The notes under the pieces are model-generated. The model was not told the origin of the DNA. It did no database searches and saw only the letters and a list, made by a program, of their open reading frames with translations. Of a stretch of DNA of 64,000 nucleotides, positions 1 through 12,200 are shown piece by piece; the first letter of the stretch is position 1, and each line of letters opens with the position of its first letter. Source of the DNA: Sipunculus nudus. Lineage: Eukaryota > Annelida > Sipuncula > Golfingiida > Sipunculidae. The stretch is taken from the NCBI GenBank assembly GCA_026874595.1, contig CM049311.1:63265453-63329452 (forward strand), in the 5' to 3' direction. The position numbers and the translations under genes are program-made.

Positions 1-14
1 CTTTTATCTTTTAG

Positions 15-247
15 ATCCTGCTAAACAACGAGAAAGAGAGGAGAGAGTCCGCATGGCAAGGGAGAAACAAGCACAGGAAAGACAACGGAAACTTGAAGAG
101 ATCCGTGAAGCTCAGAGGAGAGCATCAGAGTTCCGTGAACGTCAGCAACAGGAACGAAAACGAAAGCTGCAGGAGATGAGGAAGCGGGAGGAAGAACGTC
201 GTAATTTGGTCGAGGAACGCAGGAAAAAGGTGCTTCAGGACCAGGAT
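15..247 (+). CDS. MAP7: MAP7-like exon a: N-terminal microtubule-binding helix
   Basis: The exon opens after TATCTTTTAG and ends at a perfect GTAAGT donor. It begins with the last two bases of a split codon and then has 77 codons (residues 1-77), ending in phase 0. The frame is open upstream of the Met at position 53, so that Met is internal. The peptide is almost entirely Arg, Glu, Lys and Gln with heptad-like spacing (for example QRKLEEIREAQRR, FRERQQQERKRKLQE, EERRNLVEERRKK). It matches the first coiled coil of MAP7/ensconsin, which lies along the microtubule. The window edge cuts the gene here, so the true start and promoter are not visible. Confidence 0.92.
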
Positions 248-3200
248 GTAAGTTAATTCTAAAATCTAAAGTAATTTCAGAATTTTACCCTTCATGATAT
301 GATTTTATTGGAGTATCATCTGTTCTTTTTTATTAACAAATTGATGTAAAGTAAATATATCATCTCAGTGTTTTTAATAAAAATTTTAACATTTCAGGGA
401 GACACTTTGACCTTATTGTAAATACTGTGGTAGTAAAAAATGGTTGTGGTATATATTTTATATATCCCATTTATTATTTGGCAAAATGTCACTAGTTGTA
501 TGTATTTTTGATACAGTAATATACACACACAGAACGAGCAGGGCATGTATTACTATTATATGCTGTTGCAGCATAGAGCCAAGCCTAATGGCATAGATTC
601 ACCTGTTTTGTGAATCAAATGCTGGAAAAATACTTAATAAGCCAGATGTTTGTTATTTGACTGCTATGACCACCTTGTCGGCAGCTGTAACAGGCTGTGA
701 ACAGTCTTGTCATTTATCAGAAGCCTTGTCTTGTTTAAAAGATACAGAAATCAGGCGGGGTTCCTTGTAGGCTGAAACTGATAATTGTTTGTATATTCAC
801 AGGCTATCAAACATAACATCAGCAGTTTATTACAGTGAGAAAACCACTATAAGCTTTATAGTGCTTCAGAACCACTATAAGCTAGCCTTCATGCTCCATG
901 TATTGTGGGGCTAATGAAATTGTGAACAGTTGAAGTTGTTTCAGTGGTTTCATATCAGCAGTTTTAATCTGCCAGCAAATAATGCCACTATATTTAATCT
1001 ATGTATGTTTTGTGTAGAAACAGGAAACTTCCTGCTTTGTGAGTGTTGTTGGTTTGGAAGAGAAAACTGCATTATTCCAACAGGATCAGAACATAGATAC
1101 GAGCCAGAGCTCAGCATTTTTTAGCTCAGCTGACAGTAAGTCATCTGAGCTTTAGCAATCACTCTTTGTCCTCGGGCCGTCCGGTCGTCTGTCCGTTAAC
1201 AGGGCACAAATCGTAACCTCTGGACCTGGAATCTTCTAACTTTACATCCAGAGAGGTCCATGAAAAATCTCCTTGGACACCTGGAATTAAGTCTCTGTTA
1301 CCCATATTCTTCGAGCTATGGGGCTCCAAAGTACCCCCAAGAAAAATGGAAAATTTGATACAAAAGCTCAAGTATCTGAACAACTAATGCATTGATCACC
1401 ATGATTCTTTGCATGGATATTGATCATGGAGTGTTTCATCAATTTCTGCAGGCTGGTGGCGCCACCTGTATTTTTTCAATTTTTAGCTCAGCTGACTATA
1501 AGTCATCTGAGCTATAGTCGTGGTCCATTGTCCGTCGTCCGTCCGTCTGTCCGTCCGTCCGTCCGTCCGTCCGTCCGTCCGTCCGTCCGTCCGTAGATGT
1601 GGCACGTTTTGAAACCGTAAGACCTAGGAATCCAAAATTCGGCATAATGTTAGATGTCCCCAAGATCTCCTACCAAGCCGAAAACTGGGTCTTTGCAACT
1701 TCGTTCCTTTGAGAAATTAAAGAAAAACCTCAATTTTTTATTAAAAACCTATTTTCACACTTTAGGACTGCCTAATATCAAAACCACTCATCTGTTTTTC
1801 CTCATATTTACCATAAATATTCCACTATATAGTTCCTATGTACATGCCAGAAATTATGTCTGTATTATTTAATTTAAAAAAGTTCTGGGCCCAAACATAA
1901 TGCATTTTGAAAAAAATAAGGAAAGATATTTGATCACTTAACACAAAAAATGTTAAAGCTGTGGACCTTTTTTCCAGGAATATAACTTTAATTTATCAAA
2001 ATTAAATTGTATACCCAAAATTAGATGAAAATCTTTTAAATTTTTTAAAATATTAATAAAAATAAAAAATTGGTACCTTAAATTTTGCCCAACTTTGACC
2101 ATGGCACGTTTTTTTCCTGTAAGTACTGTGGATTTAATTTTCACAGCATGTTTTTGTCAGCATTTCAACTGTTAACACCAAAAATTTGAAACCAGTTGAT
2201 CAAAAACTGTAGATTTTAATCAAGTTTTCAAGCACCTTGTAACATATTGTTTACATCAAGCTAGTGTTATGCAGTTTGCAAAAGCTCAGCTCCCCAGCTT
2301 CAGCTCTAAGTTCCTTAAATTCAGCATACAGTTAGATGTCTCCAAAATCCCCTACCATGCCAAGAATTTGGTCACTAGGACTTAATACCTTCGAGATATT
2401 AATGAAAAACTTCATTTTTCGATTAAAAACCCATTGTTACACTTCAAGACTGCCTAATATCAAAACCACTGATCTGACTTTAATCATAAACAATATACAT
2501 ATTTTTCATTCTCTATGCACATCCCAGAATGATGTCAGTATTGCGTAATTGTTTAAAGTTATGGGCCCAAACATAATGCACTTTGTAAAAAATCAAGAAA
2601 TATATTTACTCCCTTAACAAGGGCATTGCTAGAGATTTTTTTGTCAGGGATGTAACATTATTTAATCAAAATTCAATTGAATACCCAAAATTAGTTCTGA
2701 ATTTTTCAAATTTTATAAGTTATTAGTATAAATATAAAATTAGTACCTTAAATTTTGCCCAACTGTGACCATGGCACGTTTGTTTCCCGTGAGCACTGTT
2801 GATATAATTTTCATATCATGCACACATAAGGATTTCAGCTTTTTAGTTAAGAAAGCTGAAAGAAATTGGCCAAAAATTGTAGCTTTTATTAATGTTTTTT
2901 ATGAGACCCTGTCAGACTTTGGCTCTCTCCAGCCCCTCTTGAGTCACCTGTATGTTGACCTTGTTGACCTTTCATCAAATTATGCACGCTTGAGGCGAGG
3001 CATACAGGAATCCAGGCAGCTTATGGCCAGCCACAGTTGATCCAGGTGTCCAACCCAACTCATCTAGTAGTTTTAACCAACAACATAACAATAAACAATG
3101 AATAAATAAATTTTTATTGGTTTTTAATAACAAATTAAAGAAAAATAGAAAAGGAATTTGTTAGTTTATAATAACAGGAAATTAACTTGCAGTTACTGAT

Positions 3201-6200
3201 GATATAAGAATCTTGTATCGATGGGTAGAATGTCACATATTCCAAATAACACCATGCAGTCACCTATGGCATTTTTCAGTTCAATTTTAATGATAAAGAA
3301 GTAAATCATATTATTCATTACTAATCATTAGGGATCATATGAAGGAAATTAATGATAGACAAAGATGCAGTTGATAATATTAATCTAGATTCCTACTGTG
3401 TCTAGTGTGTACATTGATGTGAAATTAGTCCAAAATGAATTTTCACAGTTATTTTTTAATATAAATAAAAGCCATAAAACCAGGTACTTATGATCATTAT
3501 TTAAATGTGTGAATTTTGTATATTCTGGATTCTCAACATCATTGTTTGGTGAAAATTGAATAAATACCAGACATGGTGCGAATACTTTGTAATTGTATTT
3601 AAATACGAATATGATTATGTACTCCATTATAAAATTTCTTGCATAAAGAATGGGAATTCAGGTAAAAATGAAAGTATATGAATACTCGTGCAAATACTTT
3701 CAAAATGTATTCATGAATGCATTCATGAATATATTCTTTAATATTATTTTAATAATCATATCAGTTATATTTCATTTTAAAAAATCATATGATTCTCTTA
3801 TTATTTTTAATAAAAATTATATTTGGGACAATATTTGTAATTTTTTTTAATAAATAGTTAAACTCTTATATTATATGTTCTGCTTATAAGTTATATGGCT
3901 AAGTCAAAATCTGTGTGACAATAGTACTCCAATTGTTAATAAAATAAATGAAATCAATCCTCTTCCCTGTCTCCAAAGGTACTATCAAAATCATACATAA
4001 GCTAAACAACAACAACTCATAATACAGCTTATATTTATTACCACACAAAACCAGCATGTGCCTCATTTCTAAATAATATTTTTTTTTCATATATAACAGC
4101 TGAGCGTCGTGACCCATAGGTCCCTTGTTTACGATTTTTTTCACTATTTTTGAGACCTTAAAAGATGCGGTCATCTGTTAACAGGGCACAAATCGTAACG
4201 ACTGGACCTAGAATCTTCTATCTTGACATGCATGGAGGCCCATGAAAAGTCTCCTTGGAAACCTGGAATTAGGTCTCTGTTACCCAGATTCTTCAAGCTA
4301 TGGGGCTCTGAAGTACCCCCCAGAATAATGGAAATTTGATACAAAAAATCAAATATCTGAACAACTAATGCATTGATCACCATGATTCTTTGCATGGATA
4401 TTGATCATGCAGTGTTTCATCAGTTTCTGCAGACTGTTGGCGCCACCTGTATTTTTTCGATATTTTACAATTTTCTTTCTCTATTTTTGATACCTTAAAA
4501 GATGGAGTCATCTGATAACAGGGCACAAATGGTAACGACTGGACCTAGATTCTTCTATCTTGACATGCAGAGAGGCCAATGAAAAGTCTCCTTGGAAAGC
4601 GAAAATTAGGTCTCTATTACCCAAAACCTCAGGGCTATGGGGCTCTGAAGTATCCCCCAGAATAATGGAACATTTGTTACAAAAGCTCAAGTATCTGAAC
4701 AACTAATGCATTGATCACCATGATTCTGTGCATGGATATTGATCATGGAGTGTTTCATCAGTTTCTGCAGACTGGTGACGCCACCTGTATTTTTTCGATT
4801 TTTTTTTACAATTTTCTTTCTCTATTTTTGATACCTTAAAAGATGCGGTCATCTGATAACAGGGCACAAATCGTAACGACTGGACCTAGAATCTTCTATC
4901 TTGACATGCAGAGAGGCCAATGAAAAGTTTCCTTGGAAAGCAAAAATTAGGTCTCTGTTACCCAAAACCTCAGAGCTATGGGGCTCTAAAGTATCCCCCA
5001 GAATAATGGAAAATTTGTTACAAAAGCTCAAGTATCTGAACAACTAATGCATTGATCACCATGAATCTTTGCATGGATTTTGATCATAGAGTGTTTCATC
5101 AGTTTCTGCAGACTGGTGGCTCCACCTGTATTTTTCAATTTTTTACAATTTTTTTCCTCTATTTTTGAGACCTTAAAAGATGCGGTCAACTGATAACAGG
5201 GCACAAATGGTAACGACTGGACCTAGAATCTTCTATCTTGACATGCAGAGAGGCCAATGAAAAGTCTCCTTGGAAAGCGAAAATTAGGTCTCTATTACCC
5301 AAAACCTCAGGGCTATGGGGCTCTGAAGTATCCCCCAGAATAATGGAACATTTGTTACAAAAGCTCAAGTATCTGAACAACTAATGCATTGATCACCATG
5401 ATTCTTTGCATGGATATTGATTATGGAGTGTTTCATCAGTTTCTGCAGACTGGTGGCGCCACCTTTATTTTTCAATTTTTTACAATTTATTCCTCTATTT
5501 TTGAGACCTTAAAAGATGCGGTCAACTGATAACAGGGCACAATTTATAATGACTGGACCTAGAAACTTCTTTCTTGATATGCAGGGAGGCCCATGAAAAG
5601 TCTCCTTGGAGACCTAAAATTAGGTCTTTGTTACCCAAAACCTCAGAGCTATGGGGCTCTGAAGTATCCCCAGAATAATGGAAAATTTGATACAAAAGCT
5701 CAAGTATCTCAACAACTATTGCATTGGTCATCATGATTCTTTGCATGGATATTGGTCAGGGAATGTTTCATCAATTTCTGCAGACTGGTGGCGCCACCTG
5801 GTTTTTTTTTTTATTTTTTGTGATTTTTTTCTCTGTTTTTGAGACCTTTAAAGATGCGGTCATCTGATAACAGTGCACAAATCGTAACGACTGGACCTAG
5901 AATCTTCTATCTTGACATGCAGAGAGGCCAATGAAAGTCTCCTTGGAAAGCAAAAATTAGGTCTCTGTTACCCAAAACCTCAGAGCTATGGGGCTCTGAA
6001 GTATCCCCCAGAATAATGGAAAATTTGATACAAAAGCTCAAGTATCTGAACAACTAATGCATTGATCACCATGAATCTTTGCATGGATTTTGATCATGGA
6101 GTGTTTCATCAGTTTCTGCAGACTGGTGGCTCCACCTGTATTTTTCAATTTTTTTACAATTTTTTTCCTCTATTTTTGAGACCTTAAAAGATGCGGTCAA

Positions 6201-9200
6201 CTGATAACAGGGCACAAATTATAATGACTGGACCTAGAAACTTCTTTCTTGATATGCAGGGAGGCCCATGAAAAGTCTCCTTGGAGACCTAAAATTAGGT
6301 CTCTGTTACCCAAAACCTCAGAGCTATGGGGCTCTGAAGTATCCCCCAGAATAATGGAAAATTTGATACAAAAGCTCAAGTATCTCAACAACTATTGCAT
6401 TGGTCATCATGATTCTTTGCATGAATATTGGTCAGGGAATGTTTCATCAATTTGCCACCTGGTTTTTTTTTATTTTTTGTGATTTTTTTCTCTGTTTTTG
6501 AGACCTTTAAAGATGCGGTCATCTGATAACAGTGCACAAATCGTAACCATTGGTCCTAGAGTCTTCTTGGAAACCTGAAATAAGGTCTCTGTTACCCATA
6601 TTTCCCAAGCTATGGGGCTTATAAGTACCCCCAAGAATAATTGAAAATTTGATACCAAAGCAGGGCACAAATCATAACCATTGGACCTAGAATCTTCTAT
6701 TTTGACAATTAGGGAGGTCCATGAAAAAGTCTTCTTGGAAACCTGAAATTAGGTCTCTGTTACCCATATTCTCCAAGCTATGGGGCTTATAAGCATCCCC
6801 AGAATAATTGAAAATTTGATACCAAAGCAGGGCACAAATCATAACCATTTGACCTTAATCTTCTTACTTGACATCCTGAGAGTTCCTCAAAATTTCTCCT
6901 CAGGAACTTGAATTGAGGTCACTGTGACCTATATTATCTGAGTTACAGGCCATGTTTGAGTACTCCAGAAATAATGCAAATTACACACAAATTGCCAGAT
7001 TCCTCAGGAGCAGCTAGATGGATTGTCATCAAATTTGATGTGCTTATTGGTATTGATAAACTTCAGCTAATATGCATGAACTATGATGCCACCTACATTA
7101 TCTTAACTAGAATATACCCATATCAGTGCCTGCATCCACACTTTTCTTAAATTATGAGTAAGCACTGACATGGCGTGCGCATTTGAAATGCACTGACACA
7201 AATGTGGCGAGGGGTGAGATGTTCCGCGTCCAAAATCGTCCCAACGATTAACCCGCAACATGATTCACTTGTGCCAAAATTGCCGATATTGGCAGTGGTG
7301 AGATGTTCCCGGTCTAAATTCGTCCCCGCGGTTAACCCACAACAACTCGTCCCAACGATTAACCCGCAACATGATTCATTTGTGCCAAAATTGCCGATAT
7401 GGGCAGTGGTGAGATGTTCCCGGTCTAAATTCGTCCCCGCGGTCAACCCACAACATTCATTTGTGTAAACCTAGCGGACTGCTTAGAAAAGGCCGACACG
7501 TAGTGAATGTTTGGCAGACTATGTCAGGTTTGATTTGATTGGTTAGCGAGAGGAGATTGAGGAAGACGTGGGCGCACTATGCGAGAATGGCCATGGCACA
7601 GCGCAGGTATTAAACCCATAATATTTTTATCGATTTTGAGGCCATTTCTTGACCAAACGCCTAAAAAATATAAACTCGTTCTTCCCCGGACCAAGATGCA
7701 CCCTCCCATGAAGTTTGACAACCGTGCGATCCCTAGCGTGCGAATGAATCCGGACAGACAGACAGACAAACAAACAAACAGATTCCCGTGAATTATAGTA
7801 TGATTTGTTGCTGTGCAAGGACATATTGTCAACATGCCAGTTGGCTGAGCGTCATGACCCATGGGTCACTTGTTACTGAACTGTTGTTTCAGGCAGCGCA
7901 GCTAGGAAATTAACCTGACCTCTGTAACTTTGCATCAAATATAGATATCAAATTCTGTATATCATTCCAGAAGTTTACCAGATCAGGAGAAATGAAAGTC
8001 ATTTGTTTAAAATTTTATAAGTGTGGATTATCTTTTGAAATAATAATAATTAAAATATCTTTTGTGAATACACAAGTTACAAATATAAAAAATTGTAAAA
8101 TGGTAAGATTTCAAAGTTTCCCATCAGTTTTATTTTGAAGGCATGGAAAATTTGTAATTGACTGGTGCTACACTTAGGAAATAATAGGGTTCCTATATCC
8201 TAAATGCATGGGTTAGAAGCAGTCACACGAAAGTCTGGCATCATATTATTGCATATATTCAGTGGAATTACTGTCATAAGCAGACTGACACAGCAACTTG
8301 GCTATTATTTATATCAATAAATATTGGATATTTGAATTGATAAGATTAGAACACATCAGTGGAGATTAGGACTGCAGTAATGGTGTAATTAAACCAATTT
8401 GCAGATCAATGCGGTGTGAATACTTCAGTGTTCTTGTGTTATATGTTGATTTGAAGAATCATGTCAGCCTCCATCAAGACCAGTAAACAGTAAAACATAG
8501 GCTTTTATTGGCAGATACATCATACAGCTTAGCTGCTGTGACAGTCTAATACCTCTGGTGTCACATAAATTCAAGTATTTTACTGGGTATTTCAGGATAT
8601 TCGTCCTCAATATAGATACCAAAGGTAACATAGCCACATAAGTTAGCTTTTATGTGCTTACAATGATAATATTGGACTTGCAGTAATTAAGTTATATTTT
8701 GAATATATATATATTGATAATGAATCTTGTTTGTAATTATGAGAGGGATTGTGTGATTTCCTCTTATCATATCTGATATCTCATGTTACAAATTTATGTC
8801 TTACAGAAGGCATGATTTTGGCCACTTATCTAATATTTTTTTCAGATGATTTAATGGAATGTACACAGGTATAATTCTGCAGTCCTGATTACATCACAGG
8901 CACACTGATTGTTAAACACCTTTAAAACATATAAACTATTTTTCTTTCGACATCACAGCAAGAACATTTATTAATTGGAAACATTGACCTTGGTGCAGTT
9001 TTATTCCTCCTGTCTGTCCTAATGTAAGATCAGCCTGTAGGGACCGTCATAGCTGGGATGACTACATTGTGACTCAACTGGTTAATCACATTATTTGATG
9101 GACTCAATAACTCTGCAGGCTTGGTGGGTAGAATCTAAAATTATGGATGAAATGCCAAATAAATTGACCTGAATATTGACACTAAAAAATCTTCTTGTAG

Positions 9201-12200
9201 ATTAGATTTTATTGACAGTTTTATAAACTGATCTTTTTTTTAATTAAGTTTGAAACAACTCTGTCACTTGCAAAAGAGAGTTATAAATAAAAGCTTATGG
9301 CTGTGGGAGAACAGATGCAAATTTTTGGTGTCATGTCTGTTTAGTGAATGAAGGGTTTTCAAGTAAAACTGACGTTATTGCATTTATTAATATTTGAAGA
9401 TTTCTTTTAATATGTGAATATGCATTCATTGTTTGATACATGTATTACATAGCCACAGAATCAAAAAAAATTTTTGTTGGTACAGATTTACAATAAAGTT
9501 ATTTTAAGTTTTGGTTGAAAGTAATAATTTTAATATTTAAATTTTAAATAATAATTTAAAATAATTTAAAAAATGAGCTGATAAAACTGACAAATAATAC
9601 TGTGATTTCCGTTGAACTCTTTTTATGTCTAGCCAGTGTTTTTGATTAGGATATTACCTGTGTGCAGCACCCAGGATCAATAGACAGACCATTTTATAAA
9701 TGCAACACTGTACTTAACAGTTTATTACTGGTGTCACTGTACTGGTGAATGACAAATGAACAAGCAGGGCTGCTGTGACCAAGGCTAATGGTCACTTTGG
9801 GGGTGATAAAATGTGAATTAATATCACATTCCACTTAGTGTCAACCTCGTACCTGGCTTGTTGAGAGTGCTTTCAGAGCAACTGCCTCTTATGACGATGT
9901 GTCCATCAAGGACCATAGCTCCAGGTATTCATGCTTTATGAATCATAGAAGGTACTGAAAGGTGTAGCTGGTATATAATGGATACAGAGGCTGCCACAGA
10001 CCAGCAGTAGCAGATGTGGGGTGGTTACATCAGTATGGTCTGTACTCTGATGTGACATAAGAAATGCATCCCCACAGATGGGTGGTAAGTCAATCCACCA
10101 TCAGCTATATTAAAAATATAATATTTATTAAGCTGGGTAGGAATGCACCATCAGCTATATTAAAAATATAATATTTATCAAGCTGGGTAGGAATGCACCA
10201 TCAGCTATATTAAAAATATAATATTTATTAAGCTGGGTAGGAATACACCATCAGATATATTAAAAATATAATATTTATCAAGCTGGGTAGGAATACACCA
10301 TCAGATATATTAAAAATATAATATTTATCAAGCTGGATAGGAATGCACCATCAGCTATATTAAAAATATGATATTTATCAAGCTGGGTAGGAATACACCA
10401 TCAGCTATATTAAAAATATAATATTCATCAAGCTGGGTAGGAATGCACCATCAGCTATATTAAAAATATAATATGTATCAAGCTGGGTAGGAATACACCA
10501 TCAGATATATTAAAAATTTAATATTTATCAAGCTGGGTAGGAATGCACCATCAGCTATATTAAAAATATGATATTTATCAAGCTGGGTAGGAATACACCA
10601 TCAGATATATATTTTAAGGATTAAGAGTTAAAATTGGATTCAGGATCATTTATTTTAACCTGTAGCTCACCTCTGTTTCTCCTTTATTGTCACTCTAAAG
10701 CCAACAAGGATTTACACTTACTTGTTGTATTTTTGGTAAGCTTGTGAGTCTTCTTGATAGATGTGGTGCTTATTGATTGCAGCACCAACAAGGACTTAAA
10801 TCACAACACAAATTATGCCTTTTTCACAATACATAATTTGTTCATTTCATGCAGAATGTCTGGCATAGGTACAAATATTTACTTATATCTACTACTGCAA
10901 AATTCCTAGAAATATCTTCTACAGACTCCAACATCATGTGTCCTACCATACTCCTGCAGGATAATTTGTACAAAACTACTACAGGATATCTTCTGCAAAA
11001 CTCCTATAAAATTTTTTTCCAAAAATTCCTACTGGTTTGTTTTCTACAAAACTCCTAAAGAATTTCTCCTTCAAAATTCATACAGAATACCTTATGCAAA
11101 ACTCTGCAAAACATTTCTTGCACAAAAAAAATTTCTACAACTGTCCCTGATATCTTCCACAAAACTTGTCAAGGATATACTTAGCAATTCTCTAACACAA
11201 TTTTGAATACCTTCCATAAAACTCGTGCAGAATATCTTCTACAAATACAGAATGTCATCTGCTAAACTTCTTCAGAATGTCCCTACAAAACACCCACAGA
11301 AAGTTTTATATATAATTCTTATAGGATTTTTCTAAAAAAAAAACTCTAAAAAGTATCTTCACAGTTTCTTTAGAATGTTCTGCAAAACTCCTAAAACATT
11401 TCTTCTACAAAATTCCCACATAATGTCTTCCATAAAACCCTTACAGAACATCTTCATTCATTGTCTTAGACATCTTCTGCAAAGCTAATACAGGAGTCTT
11501 TAATTAACGAGCCTAAAACAGAATATCTTCCACAAAACCTGCCCAAGATGTCGTCTTGTTTATATCAGCTCCAAGCAGAGAGATTGGGAATGGATTAACT
11601 TTTAGACACCTGTGAGCTTTTGTCTCCAGTGTAATAAGTCTGGCAACATCATTGCATAATGAGGTCATTTAGGGCCTGTTGCCATGGTGCAGCATCTGAT
11701 GTCTGTGGTCTCCTACATTTGCATTGTGTCCCAGTAATGCTGGGACTGCCACTCACAAATTCTGTACTCATCTGATCCTTCACCTGTTGCCCGAGTTGGA
11801 GTTTTACTGTTCACTTACATTTCCAGCATTTGGCAATGGCAGTCATGTCAGGTATTGAATTCCATTGCTTAAATAAATTACAGAAACACGAGGAACTCAA
11901 TAGGTTCTCTCAAAATATTTTATTAATATCTTATTGAGCATATTGCATAATTTGACTCATTGCACCTACTTTACCTGAAATTTAGGTCCTCTGAGAGTCT
12001 GTTGGATCGCTGTACCCTCAATAAGTGCTATATTTAGCTGGTGATGCTACTAACTTCAAATATGTGGTCACTATAATGGGCAAGAAATTTTTACTATTTA
12101 AACTATGGTCTCTGTAATCTTTTTCAGCTGCATGATAATAAAATTCTATCCAACCAAAATAAATCAATATAATGACCATCAGTGCGTCATCGCTCAGATT

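Larger units (their letters stand above)
1122..7873 (+). mobile_element. Helentron-like non-autonomous element B1, composite, TAGCTCAG family
   Basis: The 5' end is a hairpin with stems TAGCTCAG/CTGAGCT and TGAC/GTCA around a five-base loop. The 3' end has the palindrome TGACCCATGGGTCA followed by CTTGT (7869-7873). The core is a tandem array of about 338-bp units, each with GGGCACAAATCGTAAC, a TTACCCATATTCTTC-type segment and GGTGGCGCCACC. It is interrupted by element A1 (1484-4128). From about 6900 the core changes to unrelated sequence, including a 111-bp duplication and a GACA/CAAA microsatellite (7753-7782). The architecture (5' hairpin, microsatellite, tandem core, 3' hairpin) is that of non-autonomous Helentron-type elements and bivalve pearl-like repeats; the class call is inference. 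Confidence 0.65.

Noticed and set aside
3650-3850. Hydrophobic frame of about 66 codons recurring in A elements (46193, 61691 reverse, 63769 reverse)
   Set aside because: AT-rich low-complexity product; recurrence follows from recent element copies, and A5 has lost it.
4508-6391. Repeated antisense frames of about 64 codons in the B units (also 1159-1383, 4171-4395 and 51649-51843)
   Set aside because: They share start and stop because the DNA units are near copies; no upstream signal, no known domain, and other units have lost them.
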